Assembly: GCF_947494025.1 (NCBI RefSeq)
Contig: NZ_CANLTQ010000013.1
Coordinates: forward strand, 1-64,000
Source of the DNA: an uncultured Jannaschia sp.
Lineage (GTDB): Bacteria; Pseudomonadota; Alphaproteobacteria; Rhodobacterales; Rhodobacteraceae
Direction of reading: 5' to 3'
Length of the DNA: 64,000 bases
This document shows positions 44,279 to 52,798 of this stretch, piece after piece. Each line of letters opens with the position of its first letter. Positions within the stretch are counted from its first letter, which is position 1. Both the position numbers and the translations under genes were made by a program. The notes beneath the pieces are model-generated. The model saw nothing but the letters and a program-made list of their open reading frames with translations, was not told where the DNA came from and made no database searches.

Positions 44279-45358
44279 ATGTCAGTCACCCGCGAGGACG
44301 TCACCCGGATCCTGTCGCAAATCGCCACCCCGGACGGCGGCGACCTTGTGTCGTCGGACATGATCCGGGCGCTGGTCGTCGATGGCGGCCACGTGCGCTT
44401 CGTGATCGAGGTCCCCTCGGCCGAGATCGCCCGCGTCTCCGAGCCGCTGCGCGCCGCCGCGGAGGCCGCCGTCACCCGTTTGCCGGGTGCCGAACGGGTG
44501 CAGGCGGTGCTGACCGCCCCGACCTCCGAGAAGGCGCCGCCCTCGCTCAAGGTCGGCGGTCACCCGAAACCGCAGGAGGGCCCCATGCGCGTGCCCGGCG
44601 TCGCGCGCGTGATCGCCATCGCCTCCGGCAAGGGCGGCGTCGGCAAGTCCACGATCAGCTCCAACCTCGCCGTCGCGCTGGCGCGGCAGGGACGCAAGGT
44701 CGGGCTTCTGGACGCCGACATCTACGGACCGAGCCAGCCCAGGATGATGGGGGTGAGCCAGCGTCCCGCCTCGCCCGACGGCAAGCGCATCCTGCCGCTC
44801 GAGGCGCATGGCGTCACGATGATGTCGATCGGGCTCATGCTGCCGGAGGACAAGGCCGTCGTCTGGCGCGGTCCGATGCTGATGGGGGCGCTGCAGCAGA
44901 TGCTGGGGCAGGTGGACTGGACCTACCATGCCGGCGGGCCGCTCGACGTGCTCATCGTCGACCTGCCGCCCGGCACTGGCGACGTGCAGCTCACGCTTTG
45001 CACCAAGGCCGTGGTCGACGGCGCCATCGTCGTGTCGACGCCGCAGGACGTCTCCCTTCTGGACGCGCGAAAGGCGCTCGACATGTTCGCGACGGTCAAG
45101 ACGCCCGTTCTGGGCCTGATCGAGAACATGTCGCTGTTCCATTGTCCGCATTGCGGCCAGGAGACGCATATCTTCGGACATGGCGGCGTCGCGACCGAGG
45201 CGAAGCGGCTGGGCCTGCCGTTCCTCGGCGCGCTGCCGATCGACCTCGACACCCGAGTGGCGGGAGACGAGGGCCGGCCGGTGGCGTCCGGGTCCGGCGC
45301 GATGGCGGACGCGTTCGCGGCGCTGGCCCGGCGCATGGTCGAAGACGGGCTCGCCTGA
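44279..45358 (+). CDS. apbC: Mrp/NBP35-type iron-sulfur cluster carrier ATPase
   Basis: A 359-residue protein that carries and transfers 4Fe-4S clusters. An N-terminal MIP18/DUF59 domain (residues 1-85) is followed by the deviant Walker A loop ASGKGGVGKST (about 117-127), the switch motif LLDADIYGPSQPRM, DLPPGTGDVQL and the CPHCG pair (near 288) that binds the cluster between two subunits. GGAGG lies before the ATG. Confidence 0.94.
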   Translation: MSVTREDVTRILSQIATPDGGDLVSSDMIRALVVDGGHVRFVIEVPSAEIARVSEPLRAAAEAAVTRLPGAERVQAVLTAPTSEKAPPSLKVGGHPKPQEGPMRVPGVARVIAIASGKGGVGKSTISSNLAVALARQGRKVGLLDADIYGPSQPRMMGVSQRPASPDGKRILPLEAHGVTMMSIGLMLPEDKAVVWRGPMLMGALQQMLGQVDWTYHAGGPLDVLIVDLPPGTGDVQLTLCTKAVVDGAIVVSTPQDVSLLDARKALDMFATVKTPVLGLIENMSLFHCPHCGQETHIFGHGGVATEAKRLGLPFLGALPIDLDTRVAGDEGRPVASGSGAMADAFAALARRMVEDGLA

Positions 45359-45665
45359 TCCGACGGCAGGATCCGCTGCCTGCCGGCGCCGTTCGTGCCG
45401 CGAGCGATCCGGTCATGCCCCTCCATGCCCCGTGATGCCCATGTCGCGGTTTGGCGACCGCGGGGCGAGGCGAAGGCATGTCGAAAGAATCGGTTCCGGG
45501 ACAAGAGGTGTGGCAACCCGGTCACATCCCGATCACGGCTTCGCGATTCGCGCGTGTGGCATCGGGGTCGGGAGCCCTCTGGAATCCCTCGGATTCCGTC
45601 CTGCGAACCCGCCCGGATCCGTCTTGCCTGCGCGATTCCCGATCGGTTAATAATTGGTAAACAGG

Positions 45666-45744
45666 TCCGGGCCAAGATGGGGATTATCTGGGAGCGGGCT
45701 TGTGGAACAATGCCGAGGGAGGCCCGGACTGTCCCCATATCTTG
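45666..45744 (+). ncRNA. pseudoknot-capable inverted repeats
   Basis: TCCGGGCC (45666-45673) is complementary to GGCCCGGA (45721-45728), and CAAGATGGGGA (45673-45683) to TCCCC-AT-ATCTTG (45732-45744). The two helices interleave, so they can form either a pseudoknot or two exclusive folds. Strand is assumed from the direction of mraZ. An AT-rich AATAAT box lies about ten bases upstream. Confidence 0.4.
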
Positions 45745-45811
45745 AGGGTTTTGCCCGTCTGGAGGCCTCATGATGTGCCCGAAAAACTTCTCCACATATT
45801 CCTCCACACGC

Positions 45812-45820
45812 TGTGGATAA
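45812..45820 (-). promoter_or_regulatory. single perfect DnaA box
   Basis: TGTGGATAA is the reverse complement of TTATCCACA, the strict DnaA 9-mer. It stands alone, so it argues for DnaA control of the region rather than an origin. Confidence 0.45.
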
Positions 45821-45824
45821 GAAA

Positions 45825-45849
45825 AGTGGCTTGGAGTGGCATGAGGGGG
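45825..45849 (+). promoter_or_regulatory. three MraZ-like boxes at 10-base spacing
   Basis: AGTGG, AGTGG and GGGGG occur at 45825, 45835 and 45845, each five bases apart from the next. MraZ represses its own operon by binding TGGG-type repeats with this 10-base period. The distance to the mraZ start (about 340 bases) is longer than usual. Confidence 0.45.
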
Positions 45850-46080
45850 CTTCCCAGACCGCGCCTCTCATGGCATCAAGTCCTCACAGAGCACGGGGAG
45901 GAAAGAGGCGGAGACCTCAGACCCCTAAAACCCAAATGAGGCAGGTCAAAACAGGCACCCCCCACATACGTCTCTGGACGACAAGGCTCCGAGGCGCGCT
46001 AATCGGACATCCCCTACTGTGACAGCGCGCCGCGGACGCCCCGATAGGACCATCTGACGGGTCCGTTCGACGGGGAAATA

Positions 46081-46117
46081 GGGCGGACCGGGTTGGCAGA
46101 CCCCGGTTCGCCCTTTT
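46081..46117 (+). terminator. intrinsic terminator upstream of mraZ
   Basis: GGGCG-GA-CCGGG (46081-46092) pairs with CCCGG-TT-CGCCC (46102-46113), 12 pairs around a nine-base loop, followed by TTTTCTGT. It ends 74 bases before the mraZ start and would stop any transcript coming from the leader region. Confidence 0.8.
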
Positions 46118-46190
46118 CTGTCGCGCGCCCTTCCTCGGGCGTGCGCGGCGAAACCAACGGGCCGTCGGGCGGCTCAGGCGAGGAGCGGTC

Positions 46191-46697
46191 TTGAAGCAGC
46201 GCTTCACCAGCACGAGCACCCACAAGGTGGACGCGAAGGGCCGGGTCTCCATCCCCGCCGAGTTCCGTCGCGTGCTGGACCGTGGGGACCCCGACCGCGA
46301 TCCCGGCACCAATCCGCGTGTCCATGTCCTCTACGGCGACCCGCGGGAGCCCTGGCTCACCTGCCATTCGATGGCCTCGTTCGAGGAAATCGCCGATCTC
46401 CTCGACGAGATGGAGGAGAACGACCCGCTCCTGCCGGCGCTCAACGCCTATTACTTCCGCCATGCCGACACGCTGACCATCGACGACAGCGGCCGCCTGA
46501 TCCTGTCGAAATCGCTGCGCGACCGCGTCGGCGTCGACGGGGAGGCCGTTTTCGCCGGCATGGGCAAGACCTTCCGCATCCATTCGCCGGACGCGCCGCA
46601 GGAATCGGTGGATCCGCTCGCCGCGCTTCTCGGCACGCTGCCCGAGGGCACGTCGATCGCGAGCCTCCTGCCGCGCAAGCGCCGGCCGGTGGACTGA
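46191..46697 (+). CDS. mraZ: division/cell-wall cluster regulator MraZ
   Basis: A 168-residue transcription factor with two SpoVT/AbrB-like domains: FTSTSTHKVDAKGRVSIPAEFR at the start and the second near YYFRHADTLTIDDSGRLIL. It forms a ring and represses the dcw operon it heads. The start is a TTG (LKQRF, matching the family M-R-Q-R-F) with GAGGAG upstream. rsmH follows three bases after the stop. Confidence 0.95.
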   Translation: MKQRFTSTSTHKVDAKGRVSIPAEFRRVLDRGDPDRDPGTNPRVHVLYGDPREPWLTCHSMASFEEIADLLDEMEENDPLLPALNAYYFRHADTLTIDDSGRLILSKSLRDRVGVDGEAVFAGMGKTFRIHSPDAPQESVDPLAALLGTLPEGTSIASLLPRKRRPVD

Positions 46698-46700
46698 ACG

Positions 46701-47684
46701 ATGGCCGGCTCCGACGCACCCCATGTCCCCGTCCTCCTCGACGCGATCCTTGAAGCGGTAACGCCGGTGCGCGGCATCTGGCTCGACGGCACGATGGGGG
46801 CGGGCGGCTATGCGCGGGGGCTTCTGGACGCGGGCGCGGACAGGATCGTGGGCCTCGACCGGGATCCGCTCGCGCACCGGATGGCCCGCGACTGGGCAAG
46901 AAGCTACTCGGAGGATCGCGTGACGCTGGTGCAGGACGTGTTCTCGAACATGGATGCGGCGGCGCATGACCTCGACGGCGTCGTGCTCGACCTCGGCGTT
47001 TCCTCCATGCAGCTCGACGAGGCCGATCGCGGCTTCTCCTTTCTGCGCGACGGACCGCTCGACATGCGGATGGGGGATGCTGGCCCGAATGCGGCCGAAC
47101 TCGTCAACACGCTGCCCGAGGGGACGCTCGCGGACATCCTGCACCGCTACGGCGAGGAGCGGGCGGCACGGCGCATCGCCCGCGCCATCGTGCGTCGCCG
47201 GACGGAGGCGCCCTTCGCGACGACCGCGGATCTGGCCGAGACCGTCGCGGGCTGCCTGCCGCGCGCGAAGCCCGGCCAGTCGCATCCCGCCACGCGCAGC
47301 TTCCAGGCGATCCGCATCGCCGTGAACGACGAGTTCGGAGAGCTGGCCGAGGGGCTTTCGGCGGCCGAGCGCGCGCTCGCCCCCGGTGGCTGGCTCGCCG
47401 TCGTGACCTTCCATTCGGTCGAGGACCGCGCGGTCAAGCGCTTCCTCGCCGATCGCGCCGATGCCGGCGGCGGGGGCAGCCGGCACGCCCCCGTGCGCGA
47501 GGCCCGCAAGCCGGCCTTCGCCGTGACGCACAAGGCGATCGCCCCGAGCGAGGCAGAGGTCGCGCGCAACCCGCGCGCCCGTTCCGCCCGGCTGCGCCTC
47601 GCCCGCCGAACCGACGCGCCCGCAGGCTCCGTGCCGCGCCGGGCGCTCGGCCTGCCCGATCCCGTACGACTGGAGGCGAATTGA
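46701..47684 (+). CDS. rsmH: 16S rRNA (cytosine-1402-N4)-methyltransferase
   Basis: A 327-residue SAM enzyme that methylates C1402 in the ribosomal P site. It begins [33 protein letters not shown], has [20 protein letters not shown], the [15 protein letters not shown] block and the late [14 protein letters not shown]. Length is typical. The stop overlaps the ftsL start by one base (TGATG). Confidence 0.96.
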   Translation: MAGSDAPHVPVLLDAILEAVTPVRGIWLDGTMGAGGYARGLLDAGADRIVGLDRDPLAHRMARDWARSYSEDRVTLVQDVFSNMDAAAHDLDGVVLDLGVSSMQLDEADRGFSFLRDGPLDMRMGDAGPNAAELVNTLPEGTLADILHRYGEERAARRIARAIVRRRTEAPFATTADLAETVAGCLPRAKPGQSHPATRSFQAIRIAVNDEFGELAEGLSAAERALAPGGWLAVVTFHSVEDRAVKRFLADRADAGGGGSRHAPVREARKPAFAVTHKAIAPSEAEVARNPRARSARLRLARRTDAPAGSVPRRALGLPDPVRLEAN

Positions 47685-48121
47685 TGCGCGGTCTGATCTA
47701 CGCCCTGTCGATCTGTGCGGTGATCGGCCTCGCCTTCTGGGCCTACGGTTCGGGCTACGGGACCCGCGCGCTTGAGCGTCAGGTGGCCCGGCTCGAGCGC
47801 GACATCGGCACCCGGCACCAGGAGCTTTCCATGCTGCGCGCCGAATGGGCCTACCTGAACCGCCCCGACCGCCTCCACGAGCTGGCCGAGATGAACTTCG
47901 AGCTGCTGGGCCTCGTGCCCCTGTCCGCCGACCATTTCGCCCAGACCGATCAGGTCGCCTATCCCGCCACGACCGGCCCGCGCGAGCTGGGCTTCGACTG
48001 GGCGTCCCGCGCGCTGGAGACGGAGATCGACGGGGTGATCGTGATGAACCACCGGCCGGGGGAGGAGCGCGATCCCGTCGCGCCGCCCGCCCCGGCCCGC
48101 GATGGAGAGCAGCTGCCGTGA
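47684..48121 (+). CDS. ftsL: cell division protein FtsL
   Basis: A 145-residue bitopic protein: a short N-terminus, one transmembrane helix (about 4-22), a periplasmic coiled coil (GTRALERQVARLERDIGTRH...LHELAEMNFELL) and a disordered proline-rich tail. It joins FtsB and FtsQ to activate FtsI/FtsW septal synthesis. Identification rests on position and layout, since FtsL sequences diverge strongly. The ATG at 47684 has GGAGG upstream. The stop overlaps the ftsI GTG. Confidence 0.88.
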   Translation: MRGLIYALSICAVIGLAFWAYGSGYGTRALERQVARLERDIGTRHQELSMLRAEWAYLNRPDRLHELAEMNFELLGLVPLSADHFAQTDQVAYPATTGPRELGFDWASRALETEIDGVIVMNHRPGEERDPVAPPAPARDGEQLP

Positions 48122-49908
48122 GACTTCCGTTCAGCCGCCGGCGCGTCGTCGCCACCGACCCCTTCGTGCCCGTCACGCCCACGGTCGCGCCGCCGCGCTC
48201 CGCCCCCGTGCGCGAGAATCCCGAGAAGACCCGCCGGCGGGCGGAACGCCGGATCAAGTTCACGGCGATCTGCTTCGTCTTCGGCTTTTCCGTGATCGGC
48301 GCGAAGATGGGCGCGATCTCCGCCTCCGAGGCGCACGAGCCCGCGACGGGGGGGCTCGCCGGGGCGGGGATCGTTTCCGAGCGCGCCGACATCACCGACC
48401 GCGAGGGGCGGGTGCTCGCCACGAACGTGTCGGCCACCGCGCTCTACGCGCAGCCGCACAAGATGGTCGATCCCGCTGCCGCCGCCGAGGGGCTGGCCAG
48501 CGTGTTTCCCGGCATGGATGCCGAGACCTGGGCACGCCGCTTCACTTCGGGCTCCAAGTTCTACTGGCTCAAGGGAAACATCTCGCCCGAGCAGCAGCAG
48601 GCCGTGTTCGACCTGGGCGAGCCGGGCCTTCTGTTCGGGCGCCGGGAGATGCGGGTTTATCCGAACGGCCCCCTGGCCGCGCATGTCCTGGGCGGCGCGC
48701 GCTACGGCGAGCAGGACGTCCGCGCCGCCGAGATCCGGGGCGTGGCCGGCGTGGAGGCGGTCTTCGACGAGTATCTCGGCGACCCCGCCCGCGAGGGCGC
48801 GCCGCTGCGCCTGTCGCTCGACCTTTCGGTGCAGACCGCTGTGGAGCGGGTGCTGGCTTCGGGCATGGACCTGATGGGAGCCAAAGGCGCCGCCGCCATC
48901 CTGATGGACGCGCGGACGGGCGAGATCGTCTCGATGGCGAGCTTGCCGGATTTCGACCCGAACGACCGCCCCCAGATCCTCGTCGAAGGGGACCGGGGCG
49001 ACGACCCGCTCTTCAACCGCGCGGTACAGGGCGTCTACGAGCTCGGCTCCACCTTCAAGATCTTCGCCGTCGCGCAGTCGCTCGAGCTCGGCCTGACAAA
49101 TGCCGCCACGATGATCGACACGTCGGGTCCGCTACGCGTCAACCGCTTCCCGATCCGCGACTTCCACGATTACGGACCGCGCCTGTCGGTCACCGACGTG
49201 ATCGTCGAATCCTCGAACCGGGGCACGGCGCGCATGGCGCTCGACATCGGGGCGGCGCGTCAACAGGCGTTCCTCGAATCGCTCGGCTTCTTCGCCCCGA
49301 CGCCGGTGGAGCTGACCGAGGCGCCGGGCGCGAAGCCCATCGTTCCCACGCGCTGGCCCGACATCACGACGGCCACCGTCAGCTACGGCCACGGCCTTTC
49401 GGCCTCGCCGCTGCACCTCGCCACCGCCTATGCCTCGCTTCTCGGCGGGGGCACGCGGGTCACGCCCACGATCCTCGCGCGCGAAACCCCGCCGGAGCCC
49501 GGCCCCCGCATCGTCGCCCCGCGTGTCTCGGCGGAGGCACGCCACATGCTGCGTCAGGTGGTGACGCGCGGCACCGCCTCGCTCGCGGAGGTCGAGGGCT
49601 ACCGCGTCGGCGGCAAGACCGGCACCGCCGACAAGCCGAGCCCGACGGGGGGCTATTACAACGACAAGGTCATCACGACGTTCGCCGGCGTCTTCCCCGC
49701 GCAGGACCCCGCCTACGTCCTCGTCGTGACCCTCGACGAGCCGGAGATCGAGGCGGCGGGCGAGGCGCGGCGGACCGCCGGCTGGACCGCGGTGCCGGTC
49801 GCCGCCGAGATCGTTCGCCGGATTGCCCCCCTTCTTGGCTTGCGGCCCGATTTCGATGCCGGTTCGGAGGCGTTCGGCGCCTATCTGGCCAGCGCGACCG
49901 GGCAGTGA
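48118..49908 (+). CDS. ftsI: septal peptidoglycan transpeptidase FtsI (PBP3)
   Basis: A 596-residue class B penicillin-binding protein that crosslinks septal peptidoglycan. One transmembrane helix (about 47-63) is followed by the PBP dimer domain (ERADITDREGRVLATNVSA) and the transpeptidase domain with the nucleophile motif STFK (ELGSTFKIF), SSN (VESSNRGTA) and KTG (VGGKTGTADKPS). The GTG at 48118 overlaps the ftsL stop and gives normal length. Confidence 0.95.
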   Translation: MRLPFSRRRVVATDPFVPVTPTVAPPRSAPVRENPEKTRRRAERRIKFTAICFVFGFSVIGAKMGAISASEAHEPATGGLAGAGIVSERADITDREGRVLATNVSATALYAQPHKMVDPAAAAEGLASVFPGMDAETWARRFTSGSKFYWLKGNISPEQQQAVFDLGEPGLLFGRREMRVYPNGPLAAHVLGGARYGEQDVRAAEIRGVAGVEAVFDEYLGDPAREGAPLRLSLDLSVQTAVERVLASGMDLMGAKGAAAILMDARTGEIVSMASLPDFDPNDRPQILVEGDRGDDPLFNRAVQGVYELGSTFKIFAVAQSLELGLTNAATMIDTSGPLRVNRFPIRDFHDYGPRLSVTDVIVESSNRGTARMALDIGAARQQAFLESLGFFAPTPVELTEAPGAKPIVPTRWPDITTATVSYGHGLSASPLHLATAYASLLGGGTRVTPTILARETPPEPGPRIVAPRVSAEARHMLRQVVTRGTASLAEVEGYRVGGKTGTADKPSPTGGYYNDKVITTFAGVFPAQDPAYVLVVTLDEPEIEAAGEARRTAGWTAVPVAAEIVRRIAPLLGLRPDFDAGSEAFGAYLASATGQ

Positions 49909-49958
49909 TGGACGCGCGCGACGGGCCGCGCTAGGCCCGCCGGCGGGAGACAGAACCG

Positions 49959-51410
49959 ATGCAGAAGCTTCTTTCCGAGCTTGGCCTGACCGGCCCCGCG
50001 GACCTCGCCGTGACGGGTCTCGCCGTGGATAACCGCAAGGTCCGCGCGGGCGACCTCTTCGCCGCGCTGCCCGGCCACGCAACCCACGGCGCGCGATTCG
50101 CGGCCGACGCGTTGGCCCGGGGGGCGCGTGCGATCCTGACCGATCCGGCCGGCGCGCGGATGATCCCCGCGGACGCCCCGGCCGTGGTGGTGGAGGATCC
50201 GCGCGCCGCGCTCGCCTTCGCCGCCGCGCTCATGGCCGGCAGCCAGCCCGAGCTGATGGTCGCGGTGACGGGGACCAACGGCAAGACCAGCGTGGCGAGC
50301 TTCACCCGCCAGATCTGGGAAGCGCTCGGTCTCGCCGCGGCCAATATCGGCACGACCGGGGTGGAGGGCGCGTTCCACGCCCCGGCGCTCCACACCACGC
50401 CCGAACCCATCACGCTGCACGCGCTTCTGGCCGAGATGGCGGCCTTCGGCGTGACCCACGCGGCGATGGAGGCGTCGTCCCACGGGCTCGATCAGCGGCG
50501 GCTCGAGGCGGTCCGTCTCGCCGCGGCGGGCTTCACCAACCTGACGCAGGATCACCTCGATTACCACGGCGACATGGGGAGCTACTTCGCCGCCAAGGCG
50601 GGCCTGTTCGACCGCGTGCTGCCCGGCGACGGGATCGCGGTGGTCAATCTCGACGACCCGCGCGGCCCCGACCTCGCCGCCGCCTGCGAGAGCCGGGGAC
50701 AGGAGGTGATCGGCGTCGGCCGCAACGAAGCCGCGCGCCTGCGCCTGACGGGCCAGCGCTTCGACACGACCGGGCAGGAGGTTCTGTTCCGCTGGCAGGG
50801 GCAGGCCCACAATGCGCGCCTCGATCTGATCGGCGGCTTCCAGACGGCCAACGCCCTTGTGGCGGCCGGTCTCGTGATCGCGGGGGGCGAGGCGCCGGAG
50901 GCGGTCTTCGCCGCCCTGCCGCGGCTCGAAGGCGTCCGGGGCCGGATGCAGCTCGCCGCCCGACGCGAGAGCGGGGCCGCCATCTTCGTCGACTACGCCC
51001 ACACGCCCGATGCCGTGGCCACCGCGCTCGCCGCGCTGCGCCCGCATGTGATGGGCCGGATTGTCGCCCTCGTCGGTGCCGGCGGCGACCGCGACCGGGG
51101 CAAGCGGCCGCTGATGGGCCGGGCGGCCGCCGCGCATGCCGACGTGGTCATCGTGAGCGACGACAATCCCCGCGGCGAGGACCCTGCGGCGATCCGCCGG
51201 GCGGTCCGCGAGGGCGCGCCCGACGCGACGGAGATCGGCGACCGGGCGGAGGCCATCCTTTGCGGCGCCGGCATGCTGGAGCCGGGCGACGCGCTCCTCG
51301 TCATGGGCAAGGGGCACGAGACCGGGCAGATCGTGGGCGACATGGTGCTGCCCTTCGACGATGCGGAGCAGGCGTCGATCTCGGTGGCGGCGCTGGAGGG
51401 ACGGGCATGA
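49959..51410 (+). CDS. murE: UDP-MurNAc-dipeptide: meso-diaminopimelate ligase
   Basis: A 483-residue Mur ligase that adds the third amino acid to the peptidoglycan precursor. The ATP loop GTNGKTS is at residues 105-111, the UDP-MurNAc part is SRxV-like DNRKVRAGDLFAALPG, and DDNPRGEDP near residue 407 is the specificity motif for diaminopimelate. It ends in ATGA overlap with murF. A 50-base gap separates it from ftsI. Confidence 0.96.
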   Translation: MQKLLSELGLTGPADLAVTGLAVDNRKVRAGDLFAALPGHATHGARFAADALARGARAILTDPAGARMIPADAPAVVVEDPRAALAFAAALMAGSQPELMVAVTGTNGKTSVASFTRQIWEALGLAAANIGTTGVEGAFHAPALHTTPEPITLHALLAEMAAFGVTHAAMEASSHGLDQRRLEAVRLAAAGFTNLTQDHLDYHGDMGSYFAAKAGLFDRVLPGDGIAVVNLDDPRGPDLAAACESRGQEVIGVGRNEAARLRLTGQRFDTTGQEVLFRWQGQAHNARLDLIGGFQTANALVAAGLVIAGGEAPEAVFAALPRLEGVRGRMQLAARRESGAAIFVDYAHTPDAVATALAALRPHVMGRIVALVGAGGDRDRGKRPLMGRAAAAHADVVIVSDDNPRGEDPAAIRRAVREGAPDATEIGDRAEAILCGAGMLEPGDALLVMGKGHETGQIVGDMVLPFDDAEQASISVAALEGRA

Positions 51411-52795
51411 GCCTCTGGACGGCGGCCGACGCCGCCGACGCCACGGGGGGACGCGCGCAGGGCGACTGGGTGGCGGGACCGCTCGCCATCGACAGCCGGG
51501 CGATCTGGCCCGGCGAGATGTTCGTGGCGCTGAACGCGGTGCGCGACGGGCACGACTACGTCCGCGCCGCGCTCGCGGCGGGCGCGGCGGCCGCTCTGGT
51601 GTCGCGGGTGCCCGAAGGGTGCGAGGACGCGCCCCTTCTCGTCGTCGACGACGTCCAAGCCGCGCTCGAGGCGCTCGGCCGGGCCGGCCGCGCCCGCACC
51701 GCGGCGCGTCTCGTCGCCGTCACCGGCAGCGTCGGCAAGACCTCCACGAAGGACATGCTGCGCCACGTGCTCGCCGCGCAGGGCGTCACCCACGCCGCGA
51801 TCAAGTCCTACAACAACCATTGGGGCGTGCCGCTGACACTCGCGAACATGCCGCGGGAATGCCAGTACGGCATCGTCGAGATCGGCATGAACCACCCGGG
51901 CGAGATCGCGCCGCTCGTTCGGCTCGCCGCCCCGGACGTGGCGGTGGTGACGAATGTCGGGCCCGTCCATCTGGAGGCGTTCCCGGACGGGCTCGCGGGC
52001 ATCGCGCGGGAAAAGGCGTCAATCTTCGAGGGGCTTGGGCCCGGCGGCACGGCGATCTGGAGCGCCGATACCGAAATGACGGATATTCTGGCGCAACCGG
52101 GGGGCGTGTCCTTCGGTCGGGCGGAACACGCCGTCTGGCGGATCGTGGAGGTCAACGCCAATGCCGACAGCACGACCTGCGCGGCGGCGACGCCGCTGGG
52201 CGACATGATGCTGCGGATCGGCGCGCCCGGCGCGCATTTCGCCCCCAACGCGATGGCGGTGCTGGCCGCCGTTCACGCGCTCGGCGGCGATGTGGCGCGC
52301 GCGGCGCTGCGCCTTGCCGACTGGACCCCGTCCGAGGGCCGCGGCCGCCGGCATGCGGTGATGCTGCACCCGGACGCCCCGCCCGTCGACCTGATCGACG
52401 ACAGCTACAACGCCAACCCGTCGAGCGTCGGCGCCGCGCTCGATTTGCTCGCCACGACCGAGGTGCCCCGGCGCGCGCGGCGGATCGCGATCCTGGGCGA
52501 CATGCGCGAGCTCGGCCCCACCGGGCCGTCCCTGCATCGCGCGCTCGCCCGGCATCCGGCGATCGAGCGGATCGACGTCGTGCACACGGTCGGTCCGCTA
52601 ATGCGGGGCCTGCACGATGCGCTCGATCCGAACCAGCGCGGCCATCACGAGGCCGATGCGACGCGGATGGCCCGCCACCTGCGCGAGATGGTCCGGCCCG
52701 GCGACGCGATCCTCGTGAAGGGCTCCCTGTCGATGCGGATGACGATGCTGGTCGACGGGCTTCGCGCCCTGGGCGAGACCGAACGGAAGGCCTGA
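51407..52795 (+). CDS. murF: UDP-MurNAc-tripeptide: D-Ala-D-Ala ligase
   Basis: A 462-residue Mur ligase that adds D-Ala-D-Ala. The ATP loop is GSVGKTST (107-114), followed by KSYNNHWGVPLTLANMP and IGMNHPGEI, the MurF blocks, and DDSYNANPSS near residue 330. The ATG at 51407 overlaps the murE stop; longer in-frame starts upstream lie inside murE. Confidence 0.96.
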   Translation: MSLWTAADAADATGGRAQGDWVAGPLAIDSRAIWPGEMFVALNAVRDGHDYVRAALAAGAAAALVSRVPEGCEDAPLLVVDDVQAALEALGRAGRARTAARLVAVTGSVGKTSTKDMLRHVLAAQGVTHAAIKSYNNHWGVPLTLANMPRECQYGIVEIGMNHPGEIAPLVRLAAPDVAVVTNVGPVHLEAFPDGLAGIAREKASIFEGLGPGGTAIWSADTEMTDILAQPGGVSFGRAEHAVWRIVEVNANADSTTCAAATPLGDMMLRIGAPGAHFAPNAMAVLAAVHALGGDVARAALRLADWTPSEGRGRRHAVMLHPDAPPVDLIDDSYNANPSSVGAALDLLATTEVPRRARRIAILGDMRELGPTGPSLHRALARHPAIERIDVVHTVGPLMRGLHDALDPNQRGHHEADATRMARHLREMVRPGDAILVKGSLSMRMTMLVDGLRALGETERKA

Positions 52796-52798
52796 GAG

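Larger units (their letters stand above)
45359..46190. other. 0.8 kb structured non-coding leader before mraZ
   Basis: No ORF with a ribosome site or recognisable product lies here. What is visible, left to right: a TTAATAAT stretch (45648-45655), a pseudoknot-capable set of inverted repeats (45666-45744), a perfect DnaA box (45812-45820), MraZ-like boxes (45825-45849), an eight-base GGCGCGCT/AGCGCGCC repeat (45993-46031), a nested CCCCG..GGACC / GGTCC..CGGGG hairpin (46039-46075) and a strong terminator (46081-46117). This layout suggests a separate structured transcript or an attenuated leader. RNase P RNA motifs were looked for and not found. Confidence 0.5.

Noticed and set aside
45781-45860. 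chromosomal replication origin
   Set aside because: Only one perfect DnaA box and no AT-rich unwinding region or origin-linked genes nearby.
45700-45939. 79-codon frame in the mraZ leader
   Set aside because: Runs through the inverted repeats and regulatory boxes, has no ribosome site or protein-like composition.
45359-46190. RNase P RNA gene before mraZ
   Set aside because: The universal GAGGAAAGTCCGGGC and ACAGAA-GGCTTA cores are not present on either strand; GAGGAAAG at 45899 is not followed by TCCGG.
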